This document shows positions 51,923 through 61,194 of a stretch of DNA of 64,000 nt, piece by piece. This DNA comes from Rotaria sordida (lineage: Eukaryota; Rotifera; Eurotatoria; Philodinida; Philodinidae): contig CAJNOL010000275.1 of NCBI GenBank assembly GCA_905250125.1, positions 105,280 to 169,279 on the forward strand. The letters are read 5' to 3'. The position numbers and the translations under genes are program-made. The stretch's first letter is position 1. Each line of letters opens with the position of its first letter. Below the pieces are notes generated by a model. The model was not told the origin of the DNA and made no database searches. It saw nothing but the letters and a program-made list of their open reading frames with translations.

Positions 51923-52194
51923 GTTACCGGTCGGTAGAGCCCTACATAGGGTCAAGTTTCAATGATGTCTCATAGAGACATTCACACATGAAACAAAGTC
52001 GAGGTCAAATTCAACTCCGACTTTCTTTCATGTTCGTAGGTCTTGATAAGACGTCATCGAAACTTTCAAAATGCATTAGTTTGTACAGTAAATAACAGAG
52101 AACAAAACTTACTATTCAAAAAATTCGTATATTAAAACTGAATTTCCAACAAAAAATTTAGTTGACTCCATGCAAGGCTCTATCGATCGGCCTG
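51923..52194. repeat. Nested palindrome
   Basis: The inner arms run from 51955 to 52067 (GTTTCAATGATGTCTCAT / ATAAGACGTCATCGAAAC, centred on GAGGTCAAATTCAACTC). The outer arms are CCGGTCGGTAGAGCC and GGCTCTATCGATCGGCC. Shorter and GC-richer than the other palindromes here. Confidence 0.75.
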
Positions 52195-52740
52195 CTGATA
52201 GACTGATTGTTAACGGTGGACCGGTCGATCGAGTTCAGTACCAGTGCAGATTTCAGACCGATCGGTCACGGTCGTGCAAAAACTTAAACCGCGTCCATCT
52301 CTGATTAAACTATTTAATAAACAATAGGTTAGCATCTCAAAATTTCTTATTTTATTCTAAACTTATTAAATTAGATTTTTATAATCTTTATTCGGGATAA
52401 TTATCTTAAAATGAATAAATTAGTTAAAAACATAGCATGGTATGTATCTCCTTCTTATTTTTCTCTTTATCAATAAAAGTCAACATAAAATTTAAGAAAC
52501 AAATAGATACCAACACTGACAAACATGCACAATAGAGAAAAGGAAAGAAGAAAAAAACAAGAGGAGAAAGTTTTTGTTTTATACAGATAGGCCAAAGTAT
52601 ATGAAGTTAAAGAAACGAAATGAAAAAGAGTTTTTGTTATTGGAATGAAGGAAAAAAAATAAATAAAAGCTTTTTATCATTGCCAATATAGACATAGAAG
52701 TGTTTTCTTTTTGTTTTAAAATGCAATGATTGATTTTTAT
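52195..52740. other. Intergenic, 3' flank of ARL8
   Basis: GC-richer remnant up to about 52300 (GGACCGGTCGATCG and similar), then AT-rich sequence. No gene. Confidence 0.5.
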
Positions 52741-53587
52741 TTATGAACGACTATTCGATTTAGAATGTTGAATAAGCCATTGAAGTGTTATATCTAAAAT
52801 ATCAAAATAAATAAATAAATAAATAAATGTATTTTTTATATTTACCAATATTTTCCTTTTCTTTGCACGATATAGAATAGCAACAAATTTCTCGATCTTT
52901 TATTGGAGAAAGATCCCTAAATAGAGAAAAAACAAAAAAATTAAATCGAAGAATTTTTTGATTTAATTACAATCTTTGAATAAGTTCTTGTACTTCAAGC
53001 GCATTTGGTAAATCACGTTTATTACCAAGTACAAGTACAGGAATACCTTGAAGTTGAGGTTTGTCTAATAAATTACTAAATTCTTGTTTAGCTGCATCAA
53101 GTTTTTCATGATCTGCTGCATCAACCATAAAACTATTTGAAAAAAAAAAAAAAGAGAAAATAATAAAAATTTTAATATCATATAATTCAATATACATACA
53201 CTATAGCATTTACACCACGACAATAACGTTCCCACATACTACGAAAACGAGGTTGACCACCTATGATATTCAAAATCAAAAAAAAAGAAAAGGTCAAAAT
53301 ACAAAAAAACTTAATGTATACCAATATCCCAAATCTAAAAATAAGCAAAAATATTAAACAAAAAAAGAAAAAATAAATCTTACTTTAATTGTTACATTTC
53401 CTTTAGTAATTTTTCTCATATTAAAACCTACAGTTGGTATCATATCTTCGGAATATTGACCTGATGCAATTAAATTAACAAATGTTGTTTTTCCAGAATT
53501 TTGTAAACCAACAAGTGTTAATTCCATTTCTTCTTTCCAAAATAAACTTTTGAACCAATCAAGAATACGTTGTACAAAAGCAAACAT
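52741..53587 (-). CDS. ARL8: Arf-like GTPase ARL8 (187 aa)
   Basis: Six exons: 53587-53384, 53334-53322, 53260-53200, 53132-52971, 52916-52846, 52793-52741; phases agree and give 187 codons, one more than the usual ARL8 length. Exon 2 is only 13 nt. The N-terminus ([17 protein letters not shown]) is the amphipathic helix that inserts in lysosomal membranes; ARL8 is acetylated there rather than myristoylated, and no Gly2 is present. GTP-binding motifs are all present: P-loop GLQNSGKTT, switch [23 protein letters not shown] (switch II, split over exons 2 and 3), NKRD and SCKEKENI (guanine contacts). ARL8 links lysosomes to kinesin through adaptor proteins and recruits HOPS. The long run of residues matching the family in [20 protein letters not shown] makes the name safe. 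Confidence 0.95.
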
Positions 53588-54329
53588 ATTTCTTTTTATT
53601 CAATAAATAATTCAAATCTGAAAAATGATACAAAATGTATTAAATCTTCGTTTTTCCTTTTTTTTTGCTTTCTCATCATGTTGCCAATCGAATATGACTC
53701 ATTCATTGCACGCGGTTCATGTCACATATATTGTAATAGTCGACATTATCAAAGTACATGTTCTTCTTTTTCTTTTCTATCTAGAACGAAGTAAATGTCG
53801 CTACTAGTCTAACTACTAGATGCATAATTGACTCAAAAGAACAGCTGACAAAACGCCCAGCAAATTGTTATATTCTACGGATGCATTGGACGATACGAAA
53901 AGTATTTTTTTTTATTTTGTTTGAATATGACAATTTACTTTTTCATGTAATTATTAAATGAATTAAATTTGAGAAGAATTTCATATTTGTAATTGTTATA
54001 AAAAAAAAATAAAAATTATAGTTAATTTGTTAATATTGAATAAAATTGAAAAATATTTTTACATTGAAATAAAAGTTTAATTTGTTCGAAACAACGAGAT
54101 TTCAGTTTTGTAAATATCAATTCTTAATCATATGCACAGAGTAATCTTTTTTCGTAGGGTGATTAGAGTACGTCGGATTAATGTGACTTCAAAAGTATTA
54201 GACTCAATGGGCTTTAACGCTTACACTATCTTAGTCAAATGTACTCCTTCGGGAGCATTCTCAACTGTCCAATTTTTTTGAGACTGATGAAAAAGTCTGT
54301 TTTAGTTTGATTTTCTAGCCTATGCTTGT
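53588..54329. other. Intergenic upstream of ARL8
   Basis: T-rich upstream segment followed by AT-rich sequence. No gene or array was seen. Confidence 0.5.
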
Positions 54330-54975
54330 TGAGTTATGGAAGTTATAGTCGATTTTTGCTGTAGCAGCAAAGAACTGCTAAGGACTTGGATGATGAAATT
54401 GTGTTCATAGACAAGCATTATAGTCACTAGAAACTACTCCTACGATCGAGCTTACGAGAGGATGTCCCCAAGTATCACATCGTTTTAAAGCTATGACTAT
54501 ATTCAATTGGTAGGGCCTAATGAGTAGGTAAATACTCTGGAGTGGTTCGTGCTGCTGGGTCTTTGTTACTGAGATATCGAATTTTTCCTGCAAGACCCAA
54601 ATTTTCAAATAAAATCATACTTATGAATTTTAGCCTAGAAACTATGCTCACATAGAGATCTCCTTCAGAATAGCTTACAGAAAAAATTTCCGAATTTTTC
54701 AACAATACCTTTTCGAGACATTAATTTTTCAAAATACCGACGTTTTTCTATTTGTCGTATAAAACTATGAGTATTTTGAAATTTTAATATCTCGAAGAGG
54801 CATTGTTGCAAAATTCTGAAATTTTTTATGCAAACTATTCTGAAAGGAGATCTTTATGTGGACATAATTTCTAGGTCAAAATCATTAGATTTGGCTCGAA
54901 CTTCAATCATCCAGGTTCTCAGTTGTTTCTAAGGCAAAAATCGAATAAAGAATTCATAATTCGGCAAATGGAGAT
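54330..54975. repeat. Large palindrome with an interrupted left arm
   Basis: The inner arms 54610-54736 and 54771-54891 pair closely (AGATCTCCTTCAGAATAG / CTATTCTGAAAGGAGATCT). The outer arms 54335-54400 and 54900-54970 pair through TCGATTTTTGC / GCAAAAATCGA and TGGATGAT / ATCATCCA. The left arm has about 200 bp that the right arm lacks. Non-coding. Confidence 0.75.
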
Positions 54976-55313
54976 CTGAAAAGCAAACTAACATCGACTA
55001 TTTTTTATCATTTATCATAACAAATCGAATGGTGAAAATCTCAAGCAAAAAAGACGATTGGACAGTTGGGAACATCTGCTCATCAATAACGTAGATAGAA
55101 TTGAAACGGAAATGGATTTTGGTTACTCTTCTGCAAAAAAAAAGTCTTTCACAAAGAAAAAATTTGGTTTATATCGTAATGAGTCCATGCAAAGATGGTC
55201 AACTTTACTTCTCATGAATATGAACCTATTCTTATTTATTGAATAACAAAGAATATATTTAATATACAAATCTTAACAAAAAAATGTTTAACCTATAATT
55301 TGAGTTTTTAGTA
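54976..55313. other. Upstream of the FAD oxidoreductase
   Basis: An open frame at 55058-55246 has no recognised content. GTTTTTAG ends two bases before the next ATG. Confidence 0.45.
55310..55313 (+). promoter_or_regulatory. Possible splice or spliced-leader acceptor
   Basis: The AG at 55310-55311 after a T run lies two bases before the ATG at 55314, the same arrangement as at the ZIP gene. Confidence 0.35.
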
Positions 55314-56813
55314 ATGAAAAAAACCAAAGTATGTATAATTGGTGCTGGTGTAGCTGGTATGTCAGCTGCATGGTCATTATCTCGATATCCGGATAAATTC
55401 GATGTAACAGTTTATGAAAAAAAATCTCAAGCAGGTGGTGTTGCAACAACTGAAAATCTCGAAATTATGCCTGGTGTATTCTGTGATATAAACGATGGTG
55501 TTCAAGGTGGATCATCTTCATATCGAAATACAATATTACTTCATCGTGAAGTTAATTTTGATCCAAGTTCTACACATATGCGTGTTTCATTTGGACAAAA
55601 TTCTTCTGCATGGACTAATTATTTACCATCGAATACAAATGGAATTGAAATTCAACAACTTGAATCAGAAATTCGCCGATTTGGTTATTATTTAAAATTA
55701 ATATCTTGGTTAGAACCTATTTTTATTTTCATACCTATTTGGTTAACAGCTCGTCTTTTTTGTCTTTCATCTCGTTTTACAAATTTAATGCTTTATCCAT
55801 TAATAGCTCTATTTTTTGGTACAGGTAATCAAACAAAAAATATTAGTTCAGCATTAATAGCACGTGTATTTTTTGATCCAAATTTAAAATTATTTGATTA
55901 TGATTCTAAACGTCTTCTTGCATCACAAGCTGATATGTTTGCATTTGATAAATTATCTTATATATATCAATCATTAGTTAATAAATGTATTGAATTAAGT
56001 TATCAACAAACAAAATTTTATTTTAATCAAACAATTGAAAAAATTTCATCAACAAATATTTATACAAATTCAAATCAATTTAATAATTCATTTGATAGAA
56101 TTATTTTTGCATGTGATGCTGAAACAATTCTTCAAATTTATGAAAAACCAACTCAATTTCAACAAACTATACTTGGAAATATTCGATATTATGATGATGT
56201 TACTTATACACATACAGATCTTAATTATATAAATAAGTATTATACTGTTCATCTTGATTTTGATCAATATTTTATTCATACAAATATAAATGATTCTCAT
56301 CAATCATTAATAGAAATGTCATTTAATTTATCAAATTATCAACCACATTTAATAGAATTAAAACGTATAAAATATCCAAATTTAAATATATTTCAAACAT
56401 TATTTTTAAATAAACTCGAATCAAAAAAATGGACTATTGAAAAATTAGATAAGAAAAAAATTCTATTAGAACGTTGGTGGAGACAATTTGCTCATGTTTG
56501 GCAACATTTTTTATTTACTGTTCCATTAATACGTTTTCTTCAAAAAGAAAATTCAAATATTTTATATGCGGGAGCATATACAATGTTTAATACACATGAA
56601 ATAGCTTGTATATCAGGTTTAGCAGCTGCACATGAACTTGGAGCAGAATATCCATTTGAAAAAGATTCTTTAGCTCTAAAACAATTTGATTTATACATGA
56701 ATTTTGTATATGGAAAATGTCGGAATGGTAGAAAAACATTGCTACAACGATTGACAACATTCTTATTAACAATATTACTTTGGTTTGCAATTATAATTAG
56801 AAAACGATTGTGA
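55314..56813 (+). CDS. Intronless FAD/NAD(P)-binding amine-oxidase-like protein (499 aa)
   Basis: One uninterrupted frame of 499 codons. The N-terminus KVCIIGAGVAGMSAAWSL is a Rossmann FAD-binding motif, followed by an acidic residue and GG (VYEKKSQAGG) as in the amine-oxidase and phytoene-desaturase superfamily. Near the C-terminus ILYAGAYTMFNTHEIACISG is the second FAD contact region. A hydrophobic stretch at about 136-156 and a C-terminal anchor (LLTILLWFAIIIRKRL) suggest membrane attachment. The NDGVQGGSSSYRNT and LFFGTGNQTKNIS stretches recall uncharacterised fungal and bacterial FAD proteins (COG2907-like); the substrate is unknown. Every other intact gene here has introns, at least one per 450 coding bases, so this one may have come by horizontal transfer. 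It uses the same AT-rich codons as its neighbours, so any transfer is not recent. A retrocopy is the alternative. Confidence 0.85.
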   Translation: MKKTKVCIIGAGVAGMSAAWSLSRYPDKFDVTVYEKKSQAGGVATTENLEIMPGVFCDINDGVQGGSSSYRNTILLHREVNFDPSSTHMRVSFGQNSSAWTNYLPSNTNGIEIQQLESEIRRFGYYLKLISWLEPIFIFIPIWLTARLFCLSSRFTNLMLYPLIALFFGTGNQTKNISSALIARVFFDPNLKLFDYDSKRLLASQADMFAFDKLSYIYQSLVNKCIELSYQQTKFYFNQTIEKISSTNIYTNSNQFNNSFDRIIFACDAETILQIYEKPTQFQQTILGNIRYYDDVTYTHTDLNYINKYYTVHLDFDQYFIHTNINDSHQSLIEMSFNLSNYQPHLIELKRIKYPNLNIFQTLFLNKLESKKWTIEKLDKKKILLERWWRQFAHVWQHFLFTVPLIRFLQKENSNILYAGAYTMFNTHEIACISGLAAAHELGAEYPFEKDSLALKQFDLYMNFVYGKCRNGRKTLLQRLTTFLLTILLWFAIIIRKRL

Positions 56814-56894
56814 TTAATGAAATGATTTTTTTTTAAATACAAGTTTAAGATAAATATTTAAGCATAAGATATTATTTTTCTTTTGTATATATTA

Positions 56895-57420
56895 CATTGG
56901 CACATAAGTTCTGAGCGTTTTATTTCTGGTTCAAGAACAGCTTTATTTTTCAACAAAGATATTCGATATCAATCAACAATATAATCGTCATTGTTTTCGA
57001 CAACCTTAGCCCTTCTTGCTGGCAATAGTTCAATTCCACGTTTGTAAAAACTGACCGATTGTAATTCGAAAAAAGCAGTGAGGTCAGACTTTAGCTCATC
57101 GAAGTCTTCATAGCGTTTGTTACACAGATGGTGACGAAGGGATCGGAACAGATGATAGTCGGATGGCGCAAGTTTTGATGACCAAGGCGAGTGCACAAGA
57201 ATCTCCCATCCAAACTGTTCGATTTTTTGCTGAGTCAACTTTGCTACATGAGATCGGCTGTTGTCATGCAGGAGGATAACATCTTTTTGATTCGCAAAAA
57301 TAGGTCGCTTTTGAAGTAAAACAAGGGCAATTACATTGTTGATTGATGTTGCATATCTTTGTTGAAAAATAAAGTTGTTGTTGAACCAGAAAAAAAATGT
57401 TCAGAACTTATGTGTCAATG
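56895..57420 (-). mobile_element. Internally deleted mariner element (526 bp)
   Basis: TIRs of about 90 bp: CATTGGCACATAAGTTC at the left and, inverted, CATTGACACATAAGTTC at the right, both continuing to ...TTTTTCAACAAAGATAT. TA lies on both sides (56893-56894 and 57421-57422), the usual mariner target. The interior keeps only the 3' part of the transposase on the minus strand; the DNA-binding half is gone. Confidence 0.9.
56969..57385 (-). pseudogene. Mariner transposase, C-terminal catalytic part
   Basis: The frame is open from inside the right TIR to the stop at 56969. It has LLHDNSRSHVAK (second catalytic Asp) and LAPSDYHLFRSL (third Asp) with exactly 34 residues between the two Asp, the D34D spacing of mariner. 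The first catalytic Asp and the helix-turn-helix domains are absent because the 5' part is deleted, so the product could not be an active transposase. It overlaps both TIRs. Confidence 0.85.
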
Positions 57421-57477
57421 TAATGGATGAATGTCTAATCCAAAGCTGCCACCTCATTTGCTTTTAGCAGAAAACTG

Positions 57478-57513
57478 TGTGGGTGTGGGTGTGGGTGGGT
57501 GAGAATGTGTGGG
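57478..57513 (+). repeat. Interstitial TGTGGG telomere-type repeats
   Basis: Three perfect TGTGGG units (57478-57495), then TGGG, a 10-base gap and a fourth TGTGGG (57508-57513). TGTGGG is the bdelloid telomere unit. The G-rich strand points to the right, so a former chromosome end would have faced the satellite side. Confidence 0.75.
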
Positions 57514-57972
57514 CACCTAGGTCGATCATTACGACGATCGTAGACGACCGCATACGGACGTTTACGATGACGTAAACGACAAAATTACGATCGTATACGA
57601 GCCGTAAATCGCCCGCTTTGTATGCACAGGATTACGGTCGTATGACGCCGTGTCGTATACGTCGAAAAACGAATATCGCCTAGGACAAATCAGCACGGTC
57701 GTAAACGATCGTTTTAGACAGTTTTTCGCACGTTTCATATGCGCAGTATTACGAACGTATCTCATCGTGTTGTAAACGATCGTAAACGGTCGTATACTCG
57801 ATTGTACCACCGTTTGACGGCCGTTTTTAACTGTGTACGGCACGATAAAATACGGCCATAATACTGCGCATACGAAACGTCAATTTACAGTTACTTTACG
57901 ACCGTAAACTGTATAAAACGACAGTATACGTATCGTTTTTGACCCTCTCGATCACCGTAAGCATCGTCCTGG
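57514..57972. mobile_element. Cluster of GC-richer MITEs with CGTAAACG words
   Basis: At least two short units are joined: one from CACCTAGGTC (57514), and one from CGCCTAGGAC (57680) to GTCCTGGGCG (57966-57975) as inverted ends. Both are filled with CGTAAACGATCGTATACG-like words on both strands, making many small hairpins. Related to 1205-1331. Confidence 0.6.
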
Positions 57973-58005
57973 GCGTTTACACTGGAACCAGTGCCGTAGC
58001 ACGGC

Positions 58006-58101
58006 CGTATTCTAACGAATACGACAGTATACGCTGCCGTTTACGACCGTATTTTAACGAATACGACAATATACACTGCCGTTTACGACCGTATTTCTAC
58101 G
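58006..58101. repeat. 42-bp tandem repeat, 2.3 copies
   Basis: Starts at 58006, 58048 and 58090 with CGTATT; contains AACGAATACGAC and GCCGTTTACGAC. Confidence 0.85.
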
Positions 58102-58146
58102 TAATTTACCGTCTCAAGTCGGAGATTTTCGTAGATTCTCTTGGTT

Positions 58147-58449
58147 CCTCAGGATTTCCGAGGCAATTTGATTTTTGAGAATTTAAATCGACCTTATCTA
58201 AAGATACTTTGATAATGGGGGTTTTATTTTGATTTCTCATGGTTTCTGAGAAAATTTAATTTCTGAGATTTTAAATTTACCTTTTCTGAAGGTACTTAGG
58301 TGCGAAGGATTTTATTGTGATTTCTCAGGATTTCTGAGAAAATTTGATTTTTGAGAATTTAAATTTACCTTTCCTGAAGGTACTTTGACAAGAAGGATTT
58401 TATTGTGATTTCTCAGGATTTCTGAGAAAATTTGATTTTTGAGGATTTT
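58147..58449. repeat. 88-bp tandem repeat, split by an insertion
   Basis: Units begin at 58147, 58235, 58323 and 58411 (CTCAGGATTTC or variant), exactly 88 bp apart. The fourth unit is cut at 58449/58450; its remainder resumes at 60475 and the next start comes at 60523. Confidence 0.9.
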
Positions 58450-58679
58450 TAATTACCAAGGAGAAACAGCAGGACTTCAGTCCTGAAGTCCCATAAAGTC
58501 TTTGAACTCTCTTGAATCCTTATGAAGTGTTTGGAAGTCTTTTGAAGTCTTGTGAAGTCTTTTGAAGTGTTTCGAAAATTTGAAGTCTCCGTTGTTGAAG
58601 TCCCAAGAAGTCTTTGAAGTCTGTTGAGGACCTGTAAAGTCTCTTTAAGTCACTTGAAGCCTTTTGGCAAGGGGGAAAC

Positions 58680-59219
58680 AGCGGACTTCAAGACTTCAAG
58701 ACTTCAAAAGACTTCAAAAGACTTCAACAGACTTCAACCGCAGTGACTTCATATTTTCACAAGACTTCAAAAGAGTTCTAAAGAGTTCTGAAGACTTCAT
58801 AGGACTCCAAATGACTTCACAAGACTTTATAAGACTTCGTATGAGTTCATGAGACTTCATGAGACTTTATGGGACTTCAAAAGACTTCGTTAGACTTCAC
58901 AGACTTCGTGAGACTTCACAGACTTCATGAGACTTCACGGATTTCATGAGACTTCAGAGACTTTGTAGGACTTCTTGAGACTTTATAAGACTTTATAAGA
59001 CTTCACAAGACTTCAAGAGACTTCAAGAGACTTCATGAGACTTCAAGAGACTTCATGAGACTTCATGAGACTTCAAGAGACTTCATGAGACTTCAATAGA
59101 CTTCAAGAGACTTCATGAGACTTCAATAGACTTCAAGAGACTTCATGAGACTTCATTAGACTTCATGAGACTTTATTAGACTTCATGAGACTTCACAAGA
59201 CTTCACAGGACTTCAAGAG
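58680..59219. repeat. (GAGACTTCAT)n satellite, first block
   Basis: A 10-bp unit with variants GAGACTTCAA, TAGACTTCAT and a degenerate left part. Confidence 0.9.
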
Positions 59220-59220
59220 G

Positions 59221-59845
59221 CAGATTCCATGCGTATCAAAAAACCTTATAGGAATTACATGAAACTTCTATAACATGCAAAAAACAAAACTTATCATATA
59301 GAGATTACAAAGGTGTTTCTTGTTTCTGAGAGTTGTTTCTCGCAGTATATCCACATCTTGAATAAAGATATGGCAATGACAGAAAGCGTTGATGAAATTA
59401 AAACAGAGAAGATAAACTTTACTGGTACGCGTATATTTGATTCGATTAATCCAGCATTGAAAAACTCCTATTTTCAGGTGCAAATAAATAACAAGACTAA
59501 ATTTATACACAAGCAAGCGACTTGTTGGTTATTAGCCGACAAAGCTAGCCGTTTATCGGCTGATAGATTATCACGAGTGATAGAAATAAACAAAAAGGAA
59601 TAAAATTCTTCATAAGATTGACATCGAATAGATGGAACATTTCTTATAAAAATAAACCACTTCATTCAAAAAGCATTCAGTTCTTAACTATGATGTTTTC
59701 TAAGATCCAACAAACTTGAATTTTTTTCCAGTACCTTGACAAACAAACAATAAAAAGTTCACCTTTCTGCTAAAATAAGACCGTCGAAAACAAGACAATT
59801 TCATTGCTTTTTTATGAATTTTCATGTACTAAATGTATTTCAAAA
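59221..59845. other. Non-repetitive spacer inside the satellite element
   Basis: Unique-looking DNA between the two satellite blocks. The open frame 59313-59603 starts MFLVSESCFSQY and matches nothing I know. It could be the original core of the element or a later insertion. Confidence 0.5.
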
Positions 59846-60330
59846 CTTCCATAAGAATTCATGAGACTTCATTAGACTTCATTAGACTTCATTAGACTTC
59901 AAGAGACTTCAAGAGACTTCATGAGACTTCAAGAGACTTCATGAGACTTCAAGAGACTTCATGAGACTTCATAAGACTTCATGAGACTTCATTATAATTC
60001 AAGAGACTTCAAGAGACTTCATGAGACTTCATTAGACTTCATTAGACTTCATGAGACTTCATGAGACTTCATTAGACTTCATGAGACTTCATGAGACTTT
60101 ATGAGACTTCATGAGACTTCATAAGACTTCATAAGACTTCATAAGACTTTATGAGACTTTATGAGACTTCATGAGACTTCATAAGACTTCATAAGACTTC
60201 ATAAGACTTTATGAGACTTTATGAGACTTCGGAGACTTCAAGAGACTTTATGAGAATTCATAAGAATTCATAAGACTTCAAAGAGACTTCAGAAGACTTC
60301 GAAAGACTTTCAAGATTTCATGGGACTTCA
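59846..60330. repeat. (GAGACTTCAT)n satellite, second block
   Basis: Same unit and same orientation as the first block, more homogeneous, with local higher-order copies near 60110-60225. Confidence 0.9.
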
Positions 60331-60542
60331 CGACTGAAGTCTCTGCTGTTTCCCCCTTGCCTTTTGGAGTCTTTTGAAGTTTTTCGAAATGTTACGAAAA
60401 TTTTATGTCTCTGCTAATGAAGTCTTTTGAAGGCTGGAAGTCTTGAAGTCTTGAGATCTGCTGTTCTCCCTTGGTAATTACCTCATCCAAAGGTAGCGCG
60501 ATGAGAGGAGTATTTTTGGATTTCTCAATATTATTGAGAATT

Positions 60543-60972
60543 AAAAATCAATTTAAAATCTGACTTGCCTAATTTTCACCTGTACAGATGTATAAAGGTA
60601 AGTATAGGGGTTGCTGTGATGCTTGTCTGAGACGTATGAATCCTATCTACTTAGCTACTTATGTCTTAGCATCTATGGATATTGTAGGATTTTAAAGAAT
60701 TTAAATTCAACTTACCCGTACCTGGCTTAGAATTGAAATGAACTAATCTATGGTGGAACAGCTATATATATAGTGTGGGGCGAAATTAAAAAAATCTTGA
60801 TAAAAAATTAGATTAAAATCGATTTCTAATCGAATAATCGATTTTAATCTGATTTTTGAGAATTAATAATCGATTTAAAATCTCACATGCCTGATTCTCA
60901 CCTGTACAGGTTTATAAATGTTAGTGTAGGTGTGACTTGATGCTTGTGTGAAACGTATGAGCCCTATCTACT
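60543..60972. repeat. Two direct copies of a segment of about 110 bp
   Basis: Copies at 60543-60655 and 60866-60972 share ATTTAAAATCT, CACCTGTACAG and ACGTATGA..CCTATCTACT, about 320 bp apart. Between them, 60810-60850 is a perfect 15-bp hairpin (AGATTAAAATCGATT with its inverse). Confidence 0.8.
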
Positions 60973-60990
60973 CTCAGGTCGTATATTCTA

Positions 60991-61194
60991 GAGGTACCCA
61001 TAGGTCCTCAAGTGCTATTACATAGAGGTAACTATAGGTCCTCAAGGGTTACTATATAGAGATACCCACAGGTCCTCAAGTGCTATGCTATAGGGATACT
61101 CATAGATCTTCAGAGACTACTATATCGAGATACCCATAGGTCCTCAAGTGCTACACTGTGTGGGCACCCACAGGTGCTGAGAAGCTATGCTATA
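60991..61194. repeat. 34-bp tandem repeat, 6 copies
   Basis: Units start exactly at 60991, 61025, 61059, 61093, 61127 and 61161; typical core ATACCCATAGGTCCTCAAGT. Confidence 0.95.

Larger units (their letters stand above)
58456..60474. mobile_element. Foldback element with 10-bp satellite arms and TAATTA target duplication
   Basis: TIRs are CCAAGGAGAAACAGCAG (58456) and, inverted, CCAAGGGAGAACAGCAG (ending 60474). TAATTA stands on both sides (58450-58455; 60475-60480). A second inner inverted pair GCAAGGGGGAAACAGC lies at 58667-58682 and near 60345-60360. Outside the inner pair the satellite words read GAAGTCTT; inside they read AAGACTTC, so the arms are inverted. The middle (59221-59845) is a non-repeated spacer with one 96-codon open frame of no recognised content. 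No transposase is encoded. Confidence 0.85.

Noticed and set aside
59313-59603. 96-codon open frame in the satellite element spacer as its transposase
   Set aside because: Too short, no catalytic motif; kept only as a description.
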